The notes below the pieces were generated by a model. It ran no database searches. It saw nothing but the letters and a program-made list of their open reading frames with translations, and was not told the origin of the DNA. Positions 32,645-40,988 of a stretch of 64,000 nt of DNA are shown here, piece by piece. The DNA is from Pseudothauera rhizosphaerae (GTDB lineage Bacteria > Pseudomonadota > Gammaproteobacteria > Burkholderiales > Rhodocyclaceae). Every line of letters begins with the position of its first letter. The first letter of the stretch is position 1. The translations under genes were made by a program, and so were the position numbers. The stretch covers positions 248,001-312,000 of the forward strand of contig NZ_SSOD01000004.1 of assembly GCF_004801305.1 (NCBI RefSeq). The letters are read 5' to 3'.

Positions 32645-33793
32645 TCACAACCCCAGCCAGCGGGCGATGATGCTGCGCTGCATCTCCGAAGTGCCGGAAT
32701 AGATGGTGCTGCCCACGGCGTCGCGCAGCGCGCGCTCCACCTCGTACTCCACCATGAAGCCGTTGCCGCCGTGCAGGTGCACGGTGTCCAGCGCCGTCTT
32801 GAGCAGGGATTCGCTGACCGCCAGCTTGGCGATGGCCGCGTCCAGGGAGGCATTGCGCAGGTTCTGCAAACGCCAGGCGGCGCGGTAGGTGAGCAGGCGG
32901 GCGGCTTCCAGTTGGACCTTCATGTCGGCGACCCGGTGGGCCACGGCCTGGAACTTGCCGATGGGCTGGCCGAACTGGCGGCGGCTGCGGGCATAGGCCA
33001 CCGAGGTTTCCAGCAGCCGCTCCATGATGCCCACGTGGCCGGCCACCAGCAGGCAGCGCTCCCAGTCCATGGCGGTGGCGAACACCGCCGAGCCGCCGCC
33101 CACCTGGCCGAGCACGGCCGAGTCGGGCACGAACAGCTCGTCGAACACCAGCTCGCCCACCGGCGAGGTGCGCAGGCCCATCTTCTCGAACTTCTGCCCG
33201 CAACCGAAGCCGGGCATGCCGCGCTCGACGATGAAGGCGGTGACGCCGCCGTGGTAGCCCTTGTCCGCGTCGGTGACGGCGAACACCACCGCCAGGTCGG
33301 CCACCGGGCCGTTGGAGATGAAGGTCTTGCTGCCGGTGATGAGCCAGCCGTCGCCGTCGCGCCGCGCGCGGGTGCGCATGGCGAAGGTGTCGGAGCCGGA
33401 ATCGGCTTCGGTGATGGCGTGCGCCCCTACCAGCGTCCCGTCGCACAGGGGCGGCAGCCAGCGCTGCTTCTGTTCGTCGCTGCCGTGGCGCCAGATGGGC
33501 ACTACGCAGGCCAGCAGGTGGGCGCTCAGGGAGAACACCAGCCCGCCGTCGCGGCAGCCGTAGCCCAGCGCTTCCAGCACGATGGCGCAGGACAGGGCGT
33601 CCAGCCCGGTGCCGCCGTAGTCCTCCGGCACCGGCAGGCCCTGGATGCCGATGCGGGCGCATTCGCGCCACAGCTCGCGGGAGAAGACCTGGTCCCGGTC
33701 GCGCTCCAGCAGGTCGGCGTTGAGCGCCTCGCGGGCGAAGCGGATGGTGCCGTCGCGCAACTGCTTCTGTTCGTCGCTGAAGGCGAAATCCAT
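32645..33793 (-). CDS. acyl-CoA-dehydrogenase-like flavoprotein, predicted prolyl-carrier-protein dehydrogenase
   Basis: This 382-residue protein has the three-domain acyl-CoA dehydrogenase fold, with AITEADSGSD near 126-135 and a C-terminal GTSEMQRSIIARWLGL block. The MCAD catalytic Glu position reads Y-S-G-T, but Glu245 in AMDWERCL sits where isovaleryl-CoA dehydrogenase has its base, as I recall for PltE/RedW-type enzymes. These oxidise L-prolyl-S-carrier protein to pyrrole-2-carboxyl-S-carrier protein. The neighbouring carrier protein and proline-type adenylation enzyme make that the best prediction. The ATG at 33793 shares one base with the preceding stop (TGATG). It is the last gene of the operon. 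Confidence 0.8.
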   Translation of the reverse strand: MDFAFSDEQKQLRDGTIRFAREALNADLLERDRDQVFSRELWRECARIGIQGLPVPEDYGGTGLDALSCAIVLEALGYGCRDGGLVFSLSAHLLACVVPIWRHGSDEQKQRWLPPLCDGTLVGAHAITEADSGSDTFAMRTRARRDGDGWLITGSKTFISNGPVADLAVVFAVTDADKGYHGGVTAFIVERGMPGFGCGQKFEKMGLRTSPVGELVFDELFVPDSAVLGQVGGGSAVFATAMDWERCLLVAGHVGIMERLLETSVAYARSRRQFGQPIGKFQAVAHRVADMKVQLEAARLLTYRAAWRLQNLRNASLDAAIAKLAVSESLLKTALDTVHLHGGNGFMVEYEVERALRDAVGSTIYSGTSEMQRSIIARWLGL

Positions 33794-35352
33794 CAGGCGA
33801 CCTCCTTCAGGCGCTGGTAGTCGGTCTTGTCGGTGGAGGTGCGCGGCAGCGCGTCCAGCCAGGAGAACTGGTCGGGGATCATGTACAGGGGCAGTTGCTC
33901 GGCGCAGAAGCGCTTGAGGGCGATCAGGGAGAGGGGCTGGCCGTCGCGGCTCGCCAGGAAGGCAGTGATGCGCACCCCGGCCTCGGCGTCGGGCAGGGCC
34001 ACCACGGCGGCCTCCTTGATCTGGGGGTGGCGGTACAGCCCGGCCTCGATCTCGCCCAGTTCCACCCGGTAGCCGCGGCGCTTGACCATGCGGTCGCGCC
34101 GGCCGCGGTAGGTCAGTTCGCCGTCCACGCCCTCGACCACGATGTCGCCGGTGCGGTACCAGCGCGTGCCGTCCGCGTCCACCAGGAAGCCCTGCGCAGT
34201 CTGCTCGGGCAGTGCCCAGTAGCCCTGCATGACGCCCCGCCCCGTGATGCACAGCTCGCCTTCCTGGCCGGCGGCCACGGGGTGGTCCTTCTCGTCCACC
34301 ACCTTGCCCTGCAGGTGGGCGCACACCCGCCCGATGGGGTAGGGCGCGGTGCGCTCGGGCGGCACTGGCGGCACCACCTCGTACCAGGTGCACACGTTGG
34401 TCTCGGTGGGGCCGTAGAGGTTGAAGTAGCGCGGCCCCGGCAACTGTTCGCACAGGGTGCGCAGGTGCTTGACCGGGAACACCTCGCCGGCGAACAGCAC
34501 CAGGCGCAGGGCGCTGCAGTCGTGCTCCGGCAGGCGGCCGAACTGGGCGATCAGGCTCAGGATGGAGGGTGCCGAGTACCACGCGGTGATGCGCTGCTCG
34601 GCGATCAGGCGGGCCAGATGCAGCGGGTCCTTGCCGCGCTCCTCGGGGATCAGCACCAGGGCCGCGCCGTGCTCGATGGCCACGTGGATGTCGAGGATGG
34701 AGAGGTCGAAGTGGAAGGGTGCGTGGGACGAGAAGCGGTCCTCCGGGCCGGGCGTGAACAGGCCCGAGCACCAGTCCACGAAGCTGGTGGCGTTCTCGTG
34801 GGACAGCATCACGCCCTTGGGTCTGCCGGTGGAGCCGGAGGTGTACAGGATGTAGGCCAGGTCGCCGGGGGCGTTGTCGGCATCGGCCAACGGGCGTGCC
34901 GCGCCGGCCGCGTCCAGCGCGCGGGCCAGCGGCGCGCCGCCGCCGGTGCCCTCGGTGACGATCAGGGGCGGCAGTTCGCCCAGGGCCGCGAATTCCGCGG
35001 CGAACTGCTCGCGGCGGCGTTCCTCCACGATCACGGCCTTCACCGCGCAGTTGTGCATGATGTAGGCGTTGCGGGCGGGCGGCGCGTCCGGGTCCACCGG
35101 CACGTAGGCCGCGCCGGCCTTGAGGATGCCGAAGATCGCGACCACCGCGTCGATGGACTTGCGCAGGTAGATGCCGACCCGGTCGCCCGGCCCCACGCCC
35201 AGGGCGGCGAGGCGGTCGCGCAGGCGGCCGGCCAGGGCGTCGAATTCCCGGTAGCTGAGCGTGCCGCCTTCGGGCTCGATTACGGCCGGGCGTTCCGGAT
35301 GGCGCGCGGCCGAATCGGCCAGCGCGCGGTGCAGGGGACGGGGGGCTGCCAT
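33793..35352 (-). CDS. stand-alone amino-acid adenylation enzyme with a proline/pyrrole (PltF-like) specificity code
   Basis: This 519-residue AMP-forming ligase has the A-domain core motifs: YILYTSGSTGRPKG (A3, about 168-181), HFDLSILD (A4), NLYGPTETNV (A5), YRTGD (A7) and a C-terminal catalytic Lys in TSTDKTD. Aligning it to GrsA gives the pocket D216, L217, L220, Y259, L286, A288, L312, V320, C321 plus Lys, i.e. DLLYLALVC-K, which I recall as the code of PltF, RedM and CloN4. These load L-proline on a stand-alone carrier protein for pyrrole formation. There is no condensation or thioesterase domain. The ATG at 35352 was preferred; a GTG three codons upstream would overlap the carrier-protein stop. 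Confidence 0.88.
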   Translation of the reverse strand: MAAPRPLHRALADSAARHPERPAVIEPEGGTLSYREFDALAGRLRDRLAALGVGPGDRVGIYLRKSIDAVVAIFGILKAGAAYVPVDPDAPPARNAYIMHNCAVKAVIVEERRREQFAAEFAALGELPPLIVTEGTGGGAPLARALDAAGAARPLADADNAPGDLAYILYTSGSTGRPKGVMLSHENATSFVDWCSGLFTPGPEDRFSSHAPFHFDLSILDIHVAIEHGAALVLIPEERGKDPLHLARLIAEQRITAWYSAPSILSLIAQFGRLPEHDCSALRLVLFAGEVFPVKHLRTLCEQLPGPRYFNLYGPTETNVCTWYEVVPPVPPERTAPYPIGRVCAHLQGKVVDEKDHPVAAGQEGELCITGRGVMQGYWALPEQTAQGFLVDADGTRWYRTGDIVVEGVDGELTYRGRRDRMVKRRGYRVELGEIEAGLYRHPQIKEAAVVALPDAEAGVRITAFLASRDGQPLSLIALKRFCAEQLPLYMIPDQFSWLDALPRTSTDKTDYQRLKEVA

Positions 35353-35357
35353 GGCGC

Positions 35358-35615
35358 TCACCCCGCTTTCGAGGCCAGCAGGGCGGCGATGTCGCGGATG
35401 GTGTCCAGGTGCTCCTTGTCCGCCTCGTGGGCCTCCAGCACGATGCCGTAGCGCTCCTCGAAGTGCAGCACCATCTTGAGCGTGGCGATGGAGTCGATGA
35501 TGCCGCCGCTGATCAGCGGCAGGTCGTCGGTGAGATCGTCCGGGTTCTCCCCCGGCAGGAATTCGTCGAGGATGTACTGCTTCACTTCGCGGGCGAAATC
35601 GATGCCGGTTTCCAT
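35358..35615 (-). CDS. stand-alone acyl/peptidyl carrier protein
   Basis: The 85-residue acidic helical protein has the phosphopantetheine site GIIDSIATL with Ser42. It should receive the aminoacyl group from the adjacent adenylation enzyme and present it to the flavoprotein and then to the MBOAT acyltransferase. ATG 35615 is preceded by AGGAGA; a GTG six codons further upstream is also in frame. The gene lies between the acyltransferase (15 bases upstream) and the ligase (overlap or five-base gap), typical of a Dlt-like or PltL-like set. No phosphopantetheinyl transferase is encoded nearby, so a general one must load it. Confidence 0.9.
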   Translation of the reverse strand: METGIDFAREVKQYILDEFLPGENPDDLTDDLPLISGGIIDSIATLKMVLHFEERYGIVLEAHEADKEHLDTIRDIAALLASKAG

Positions 35616-35629
35616 GCTCTGGGCTCTCC

Positions 35630-38182
35630 TCACTGTTGGCCGCGGGCCTGCGCCGCAGGCCGGAAAACGGTGTCACGCGTCGCCTGCAGGCCGGCGAAGA
35701 GCCGCTCGGCCACCAGGCGGTGCGCATAGGCGTTGGGGTGGTCGTCCCAGGGCGCGAGGCGGATGCTTTCGATGGGGTGCTCGCGGTAGACGTCGGTGAA
35801 ATCGAGGACGGTGAAGCCGGCCGCGGCGGCGATGGCCAGCGTCTCCGGCGTTTCCTCCTGCCAGGCGCCCTCCCGCGCCTGGGGCAGGAAGACCAGCACG
35901 GTGGACAGGCCGCGCTCCCGCGCCTGGCCGGCGATGCGGCCATACACCCGGGTGAGCACCTCGGTGCCGTGGGGGGCGAGCTGGCGGCGCGCGGTGGTTT
36001 CGTCCATGCCCTGTGTGACGCCCGCGCGGCGCACGATCTCGGCCAGTTCGGGGTAGGGAATGGGGATGCCCTTGTGCGCCACCTCGGCAAGGTAGGCCAC
36101 GGCGCGGGTGATCTCGCGCCCGGTGGCCACGTAGAACACCGCGTCCGGCGCCAGGGCCAGCGCGCGCTCCATGGCGGCGAGCTGCTGCGGCGGCTGGTAG
36201 CCGGGCACGCCTAGGTTGAGCAACTCGTAGCGGGCGAAGCCCTGGCCGGCCCATTCCCGGTTCAGCCGCTCTTCCACGAGGGCCTCGAAGGTCTCCCCGT
36301 CGCCCACGCCCCAGCCCATCACCGAGGAGGCGCCCAGCACCGCGGCGCGGAAGGTGCCGGGGGCCGGCAGCGGCTCGTAGTCCTGGTCGCGCATGCCGTG
36401 GCGGTTGATGGAAATGGTGCCGAAACGGGTGGAGCGCACGAAGTTCGGGATCAGCTCGGTCTGCACGAAGCCGCCGACGAAGTGCTTGAGGTTGGAATTG
36501 TCCACGTCCAGCCAGTTCTTCGGCTTGTTCATGTAGACCTCCCAGAGCTGGGAGTTGAAGCGGTCCACCGAGAGCAGGCTCTCGTAATAGCCCCGTTCCA
36601 GCCGGGCGGTGTCGAGCCGGCTCAACTGGCCGGAGCGCAGCGAATGCACGAAGGTCGCCACCTGGGTGCCGAAGCGGGAATGCAGGTCTTCCACGCTCAC
36701 CGCGACCAGCGCCACCATGGACGCCAGCGTCGCCAGGCGGGTGCGCTGCCAGGCGCGTTCGTTCTGCGCCGAGCCGCGCACGTTGCGCAGGGAGTCCCCC
36801 GGAATGCTGCCGATGACGACGACCGCCAGGATGAGGGCCGGGAAGATCAGCACCTGCGGGGTGTAGCGGCCGCCCAGGGCGCCCCACATGGCGAACCAGC
36901 CCTGCAGCGACTCGGCGGTCCAGAACGACCACAGCACGCAGATGAACCAGAAGGTGGCGTAGGTCTTGCCGATCAGCACGGCGGTGTCGCGCCAGCTCCG
37001 CGCGGCCGGCTTGCCCAGGCTGCGGGTGCGTCCGTGCTTCATCTCGTAGAGGGAGTTGGCCACCACCAGCACGCCCAGGATGGCCCAGAACAGCATGTCC
37101 TGCAGCACCAGCAGCGCAGTGCCCCGCAGCCAGAACCACTGCCAGGCGTGCAGGAACCAGGTCATCAGGAACACGTACAGGGTGGCGATCACCAGCGCCT
37201 TCTCCGTCCCCAGCTTGCGCAGCCTGAACACCGCGGGGTAGTAGAAGACCTTCTGCATGAAGTCCTTCCAGTAGATGTTGATGCGGCGCCAGAAGTCCGT
37301 GAAGCTCGACGCCAGCAGGAAGCGGTTGTGGGTTTCCGGCAGGCGGAAGCCGAAGAGATACAGCATGCCGATGATGAGGTGGAACAGGCCCGACACCCGC
37401 AGGTAGAGCAGGAAGTTGCTCACCAGGTACTGGGTGAGCTGGGCCGGGTCGGCCACCTCGTGGGGGGCCAGGGTCAGGTAGTAGTAGACGATGCGGTAGA
37501 GGATCAGGTGGGTGACCCCGCGCACCATCCATTCGATGCCGGTCTGGTAGATGCGGTAGGCGTCGTCGTCGAAGTAGTTGCGCCGGAAGGTCTTGTAGTC
37601 CACCACCGGAAACAGCGGAAAGCACGCGTTCGGCAGCATGAAGAAGTAGGCCAGCGGCTGGGCGGGCGTGGCGGGCGTGTTGTCGTGGCGCAGGTCGTAG
37701 AAATAGACGATGAGGCGGAACATGAACATCGCGCCCAGGATGGGCCAGATGGCGTCCGACCAGGGGAAGGGCAGGTGGCCGGCGCGCTGCAGGGCGAGCA
37801 CCGCGGCGGCGCCCAGCAGCAGCACGCCGCGCCAGACGAAGGGCAGGGGCAGGTGGCAGATGCCGATCAGCAGCAGGCCCAGGCCCACCAGCCAGGCGGC
37901 GTTCTGCGGCCCCATGACGACGCCGATGCCGGCCAGGGAGAGCAGGGCGAAGAAGGGCAGGCGCCAGCGCAGCGGCAGCAGGGCATGCAGCGCGAAGCCG
38001 GCGAAGGCCAGCGTGGCGAGGCGGAGGAAGGCGCCGGATTCGATCTGGAACTGGCGCAGCAGCACCAGCAGCAGGCCGAGCTGGGCCAGCACGACGAGGT
38101 AGTCCACGAGGCCGATGCGGCCTTGCAGTGGTGCTTCATCGGGCTTGCGGCCGGAGACACCGGCCACGGCAATCACGCTCAT
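35630..38182 (-). CDS. MBOAT-family membrane O-acyltransferase fused to an SGNH hydrolase-like domain
   Basis: This 850-residue protein has about twelve membrane spans in its first 500 residues. MBOAT motifs are SFTDFWRRI near 293-301 and FLHAWQWFW with the conserved His345. The last 270 residues form an SGNH-like domain: the block I sequence is GASSVMGWG (Ser619; GDS in most relatives reads GAS) and block V is PWDDHPNAYAH near 811-821. DltB/DltD carry the same two activities on separate chains in D-alanylation. The protein would move an acyl group from the carrier protein across the membrane and attach it to a glycan or other envelope acceptor. ATG 38182 has GGGAGG five bases upstream. It is the first gene of the operon. 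Confidence 0.88.
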   Translation of the reverse strand: MSVIAVAGVSGRKPDEAPLQGRIGLVDYLVVLAQLGLLLVLLRQFQIESGAFLRLATLAFAGFALHALLPLRWRLPFFALLSLAGIGVVMGPQNAAWLVGLGLLLIGICHLPLPFVWRGVLLLGAAAVLALQRAGHLPFPWSDAIWPILGAMFMFRLIVYFYDLRHDNTPATPAQPLAYFFMLPNACFPLFPVVDYKTFRRNYFDDDAYRIYQTGIEWMVRGVTHLILYRIVYYYLTLAPHEVADPAQLTQYLVSNFLLYLRVSGLFHLIIGMLYLFGFRLPETHNRFLLASSFTDFWRRINIYWKDFMQKVFYYPAVFRLRKLGTEKALVIATLYVFLMTWFLHAWQWFWLRGTALLVLQDMLFWAILGVLVVANSLYEMKHGRTRSLGKPAARSWRDTAVLIGKTYATFWFICVLWSFWTAESLQGWFAMWGALGGRYTPQVLIFPALILAVVVIGSIPGDSLRNVRGSAQNERAWQRTRLATLASMVALVAVSVEDLHSRFGTQVATFVHSLRSGQLSRLDTARLERGYYESLLSVDRFNSQLWEVYMNKPKNWLDVDNSNLKHFVGGFVQTELIPNFVRSTRFGTISINRHGMRDQDYEPLPAPGTFRAAVLGASSVMGWGVGDGETFEALVEERLNREWAGQGFARYELLNLGVPGYQPPQQLAAMERALALAPDAVFYVATGREITRAVAYLAEVAHKGIPIPYPELAEIVRRAGVTQGMDETTARRQLAPHGTEVLTRVYGRIAGQARERGLSTVLVFLPQAREGAWQEETPETLAIAAAAGFTVLDFTDVYREHPIESIRLAPWDDHPNAYAHRLVAERLFAGLQATRDTVFRPAAQARGQQ

Positions 38183-38230
38183 CGCGTCCTCCCCGCGTAA
38201 TCGTGCTCGATTCCCTGCCTGCTGCCGTGC

Positions 38231-38260
38231 AAAAAAAACCGGCCCCGGGAGGTCGGTTCT
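38231..38260 (-). terminator. Rho-independent terminator downstream of the acpH-like gene
   Basis: Read on the minus strand, AACCGACC-TCCCGG-GGCCGGTT (38258 to 38237) forms an eight-base stem with one mismatch, followed by eight T residues (38238-38231). It ends the acpH-like transcript and separates it from the MBOAT operon that starts 48 bases further on. Confidence 0.82.
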
Positions 38261-38369
38261 TCTTGCTCTTCTCCAGTATGGTCAGCGACCTGTGGAAGAC
38301 AAGGACGAATGCGGGCGATCGCGACGAATGTCACAAATCCCAATGTCATGCCGCGGTGCGGCGGCGCGG

Positions 38370-38996
38370 CTACGGAGTCTGCGGTGCGCGCGAGCGCCTG
38401 ACCGACTCGGTGAAGGCCAGCGCGTCGGGCAGGAATTCGAGGCAATCGGCCTCGAAGCCGGCGTAGTCCCGCACCAGTTCCCCGGCCGAGCCGGCCAGCG
38501 GGTTGGGGCGGCGCAGGCGGTATGCGGCCATGCGGTCGAGCGCCAGGGCGACGTTGTCGATGTCGCGGTAGCTCGCCAGCCAGTCGTGCGCCGCCATGCG
38601 CTCGAACACCGGCAGAAAGGCCGGCGGCAGCGGTTCCGGGTGGGTGGCGATGAGGCGGTAGGTGCGGGTGGTGAAGGCGGTCAGCGAGCGCTCCAGCCCC
38701 AGCGCAGCGCCGAAGCGCTCCCAGTGCCGGGCGAGGAAGTGGTCGTAGAACAGATCGACCATGATGCCGCCCACCCGCCGGCGCTCCGCGCTGACGCGGG
38801 CACGGCTGCGGCGGAAGGCGGGATGGGTGTCGGCGTAGCTGTCGATGCGCCGGTGCAGGACGACGCCGGCCGCGAGCGCGGCGCCCATGCCGGGCGGCAG
38901 CGGATCGAGCGGCCCCTTGACGAAATCGCCGATCACGCCGCCGACGCGGTCGGCGGGGAGCGGGCCGGCGAGGAAGGCGTGGGCGAGATAATTCAC
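38370..38996 (-). CDS. acpH: acyl-carrier-protein phosphodiesterase-like protein
   Basis: This 208-residue protein matches AcpH, the HD-type enzyme that removes the 4'-phosphopantetheine arm from holo-ACP. The N terminus VNYLAHAFLAG, GVIGDFVKGP and VVLHRRIDSYADTHP are the family blocks carrying the metal-binding His and Asp residues; DLFYDHFLARHW adds the other His-Asp pair. It starts with GTG at 38996, since the homologous region begins exactly there. A terminator separates it from the carrier-protein operon, but the nearness of an ACP hydrolase gene to a stand-alone carrier-protein gene is noteworthy. It is divergent from the small GlsB-like gene. Confidence 0.85.
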   Translation of the reverse strand: MNYLAHAFLAGPLPADRVGGVIGDFVKGPLDPLPPGMGAALAAGVVLHRRIDSYADTHPAFRRSRARVSAERRRVGGIMVDLFYDHFLARHWERFGAALGLERSLTAFTTRTYRLIATHPEPLPPAFLPVFERMAAHDWLASYRDIDNVALALDRMAAYRLRRPNPLAGSAGELVRDYAGFEADCLEFLPDALAFTESVRRSRAPQTP

Positions 38997-39115
38997 GGAG
39001 TGGCGGACCTTGCGGGGGCGTTTCGCCGCGGCTGGGCTATAAAGCAGGCATGGCCGGCGGGGCCGCGGTCCCGCCGGAGGCGAACGATCAATGCAGGCAA
39101 CGCGGGAGAGCACAC

Positions 39116-39364
39116 ATGAGCTGGATCGTATCCTTGATCATAGGCGGCATCGTCGGCTGGCTGGCGAGCATCATCATGAAGACCAATGCGCAGATGGGCC
39201 TCATCGCCAACGTGCTGGTCGGCGTGTTCGGTGCGGCGATCGGTTTCTGGATCGCCGATGCGCTCGGCCTGATGGTGGCGGGCGGTGTGCTGCGTTTCGG
39301 GGTGGCGCTGGGCGGCGCGGTGCTGCTGATCTTCATCCTGCGCAAGCTGGGCTTCTTCCGCTAG
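39116..39364 (+). CDS. GlsB/YeaQ/YmgE family stress-associated membrane protein
   Basis: This 82-residue, very hydrophobic protein has three membrane segments and the typical N terminus MSWIVSLIIGGIVGWLAS together with the Gly-rich GVFGAAIGFW segment. Members of this family are small inner-membrane proteins induced in stress or stationary phase; their molecular role is unknown. The start at 39116 follows CGGGAGAGC. It lies between divergent acpH and the convergent CheX-like gene (17-base gap), so it is a single-gene unit. Confidence 0.88.
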   Translation: MSWIVSLIIGGIVGWLASIIMKTNAQMGLIANVLVGVFGAAIGFWIADALGLMVAGGVLRFGVALGGAVLLIFILRKLGFFR

Positions 39365-39381
39365 CCGGCCCGCGCGCGGCC

Positions 39382-40068
39382 TTACATCCCGAGCGACTTC
39401 AGCAGTTCGTCGTGGTCTTCCGCGCCCGCCGGGGTTGCGGCGGCGGGCTGCTGGCGGGCGCCGGCCTGTTCGATCAGCGCGTCGGGGTCCGGCGCTTCCT
39501 GGGCCTCGAAGTCGTGGAGCTTGATGAACTCCGTGCGGTCGATGGCCAGTTCCAGGTAGAAGATGTTGTTGCGCCCGGTGTAGAAGGTGACGCGGCGGGT
39601 TTCCGGCCGGTCGAGATGGGTATCCACGCTGAGCACCACCTGCTTGGCCAGCGCCAGCATCTTGGGCTGGTTCTGCGTGATGTGGGTCTGCAGTTCGCGC
39701 GCCACCTTGCCGGTGAAGTCGCCGACGATCTGGTTCATCAGCTCGCCCATGACGTTGCCCACTTCGTCCGAGGTGTAAGAGCTGGCGAGGTCCGTGCGGG
39801 ACATGCCCATGTTGAGCATGTAGGTCTCGTACAGCTCCATCGCGGCCGGGGCGGAGAAGTTGATCACCACCAGGCCGGAGAAGCCGCCGTCGAACAGCAC
39901 GAAGCAGCCGATGTCCGGCTTGAGGCTGGTCTTGGTGATGCGCTGGACCATGCCGGAATAACGCACTTCGCCGCCGGTGGCGATGTTCAGCACCCTGGCT
40001 ACCGAGTTGCACAGGCTGCGCAGGATGTCTTCGGTGCCGAATACGGCCGGGTTGTCTTGGGTGCTCAT
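39382..40068 (-). CDS. CheX/CheC-like chemotaxis phosphatase candidate with a CheZ-like C-terminal tail (DUF3334-type)
   Basis: This 228-residue protein has a CheX/CheC-type phosphatase motif, SDEVGNVMGELMNQIVG, with Glu102 and Asn105 in the E-x-x-N arrangement that dephosphorylates CheY-P. A flexible Ala/Pro/Gln-rich stretch (about 195-215) leads to a C-terminal DHDELLKSLGM, which resembles the CheY-binding tail VDDLLxSLGF of CheZ. The inference is a soluble CheY-P phosphatase or docking protein. I believe that related proteins are annotated as DUF3334. No signal peptide or membrane span is present. ATG 40068 starts the conserved region; no other chemotaxis gene adjoins, although a soluble chemoreceptor is encoded at 32 kb. 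Confidence 0.65.
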   Translation of the reverse strand: MSTQDNPAVFGTEDILRSLCNSVARVLNIATGGEVRYSGMVQRITKTSLKPDIGCFVLFDGGFSGLVVINFSAPAAMELYETYMLNMGMSRTDLASSYTSDEVGNVMGELMNQIVGDFTGKVARELQTHITQNQPKMLALAKQVVLSVDTHLDRPETRRVTFYTGRNNIFYLELAIDRTEFIKLHDFEAQEAPDPDALIEQAGARQQPAAATPAGAEDHDELLKSLGM

Positions 40069-40139
40069 GGTCGTGGGATGTCCGTGGGGAAAGTGCGGGC
40101 CCATGTATAGCACAGAGCCCGCCCTGCGCGGAGGGGCGG

Positions 40140-40886
40140 CTAGCGCAGGAAGGGCGCCCCGGCCGTGAGCCTCGTCACGATGTCCGCGTACCAGGCGCAG
40201 TTCAGCCCCAGTGCCTCGTCTATCGTCAGGTCGCGCTTGCCCACGTCGAGCCGGGCGGAATGGACGCCGAGCAGCAGCCAGGGCAGATCGCCCAGGCCGT
40301 CCGTGCCGGCGGGGGCGCGCATGACGACCGGCGCGCCGCTCGTGCCGCGGTGCGTGCGCGCGTCGGTCAGGAAATAGCCCTGGCCCTGGAAACGCAGGCC
40401 GAAGGAGGAGGCGATGACCGCCTGGCGCACGACGGGCAGGTGATGCAGGGTGTCGTGGAAGCCCAGCGGGAATCCCACCACCAGGACCGAGGTTCCGACC
40501 TCGATGAGGCGGAAGTCCTCCGGTAGATGCGCCGGGGTGAAGGCGCGAAACACCGCATTCGCGGGAAGTGCGCGACGGTCGATCTCGATGGCCGCGACAT
40601 CCACGTCGCCCGCGCTGTCCTGCCCGTGGAGCCACAGGCTCAGCCCATCGTGGAACAGCGGAATGGAGAAGCCGGTGGACTGCCCGAAATCGTTCGGATC
40701 GGTGTGCACTTCGATTTCCAGGCGATCCGGGAAGTGGCCGCTGGGCTCGTCCTGAAGCACGTGGCGGCTGGTGACGAGGAACAGGCGCTCGTCGCGCAGG
40801 AAGAAGAAGCCGCTGGCGTTCGTGAGGCCGGTATTGCCCCGGAAGGTGCCCACCGGGACGGTGCTCAGGAGGATGGATTCAAGCAT
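40140..40886 (-). CDS. trypsin-like serine peptidase, cytoplasmic
   Basis: The 248-residue protein has a chymotrypsin-type triad: His in VTSRHVLQ (about residue 40), Asp in DVDVAAIEI (about 95) and Ser in RGTSGAPVV (about 185). There is no signal peptide, membrane span or PDZ domain, so it differs from DegP/DegS and is probably a soluble protease or a pseudo-protease of unknown target. The ATG at 40886 was chosen because the conserved N-terminal strand (GTFRGN) follows; an in-frame extension to 40952 has no supporting features. It is transcribed in the same direction as threonine deaminase upstream. Confidence 0.78.
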   Translation of the reverse strand: MLESILLSTVPVGTFRGNTGLTNASGFFFLRDERLFLVTSRHVLQDEPSGHFPDRLEIEVHTDPNDFGQSTGFSIPLFHDGLSLWLHGQDSAGDVDVAAIEIDRRALPANAVFRAFTPAHLPEDFRLIEVGTSVLVVGFPLGFHDTLHHLPVVRQAVIASSFGLRFQGQGYFLTDARTHRGTSGAPVVMRAPAGTDGLGDLPWLLLGVHSARLDVGKRDLTIDEALGLNCAWYADIVTRLTAGAPFLR

Positions 40887-40988
40887 GGAAGACGGACGGC
40901 TCCGGTCGGACTGCACTGCCACGGCCGACGGGGGCCACGGACACCGTTTCAATGTAGCACGCGCTGCCTGCGGGGCTCCCGGCGCACG

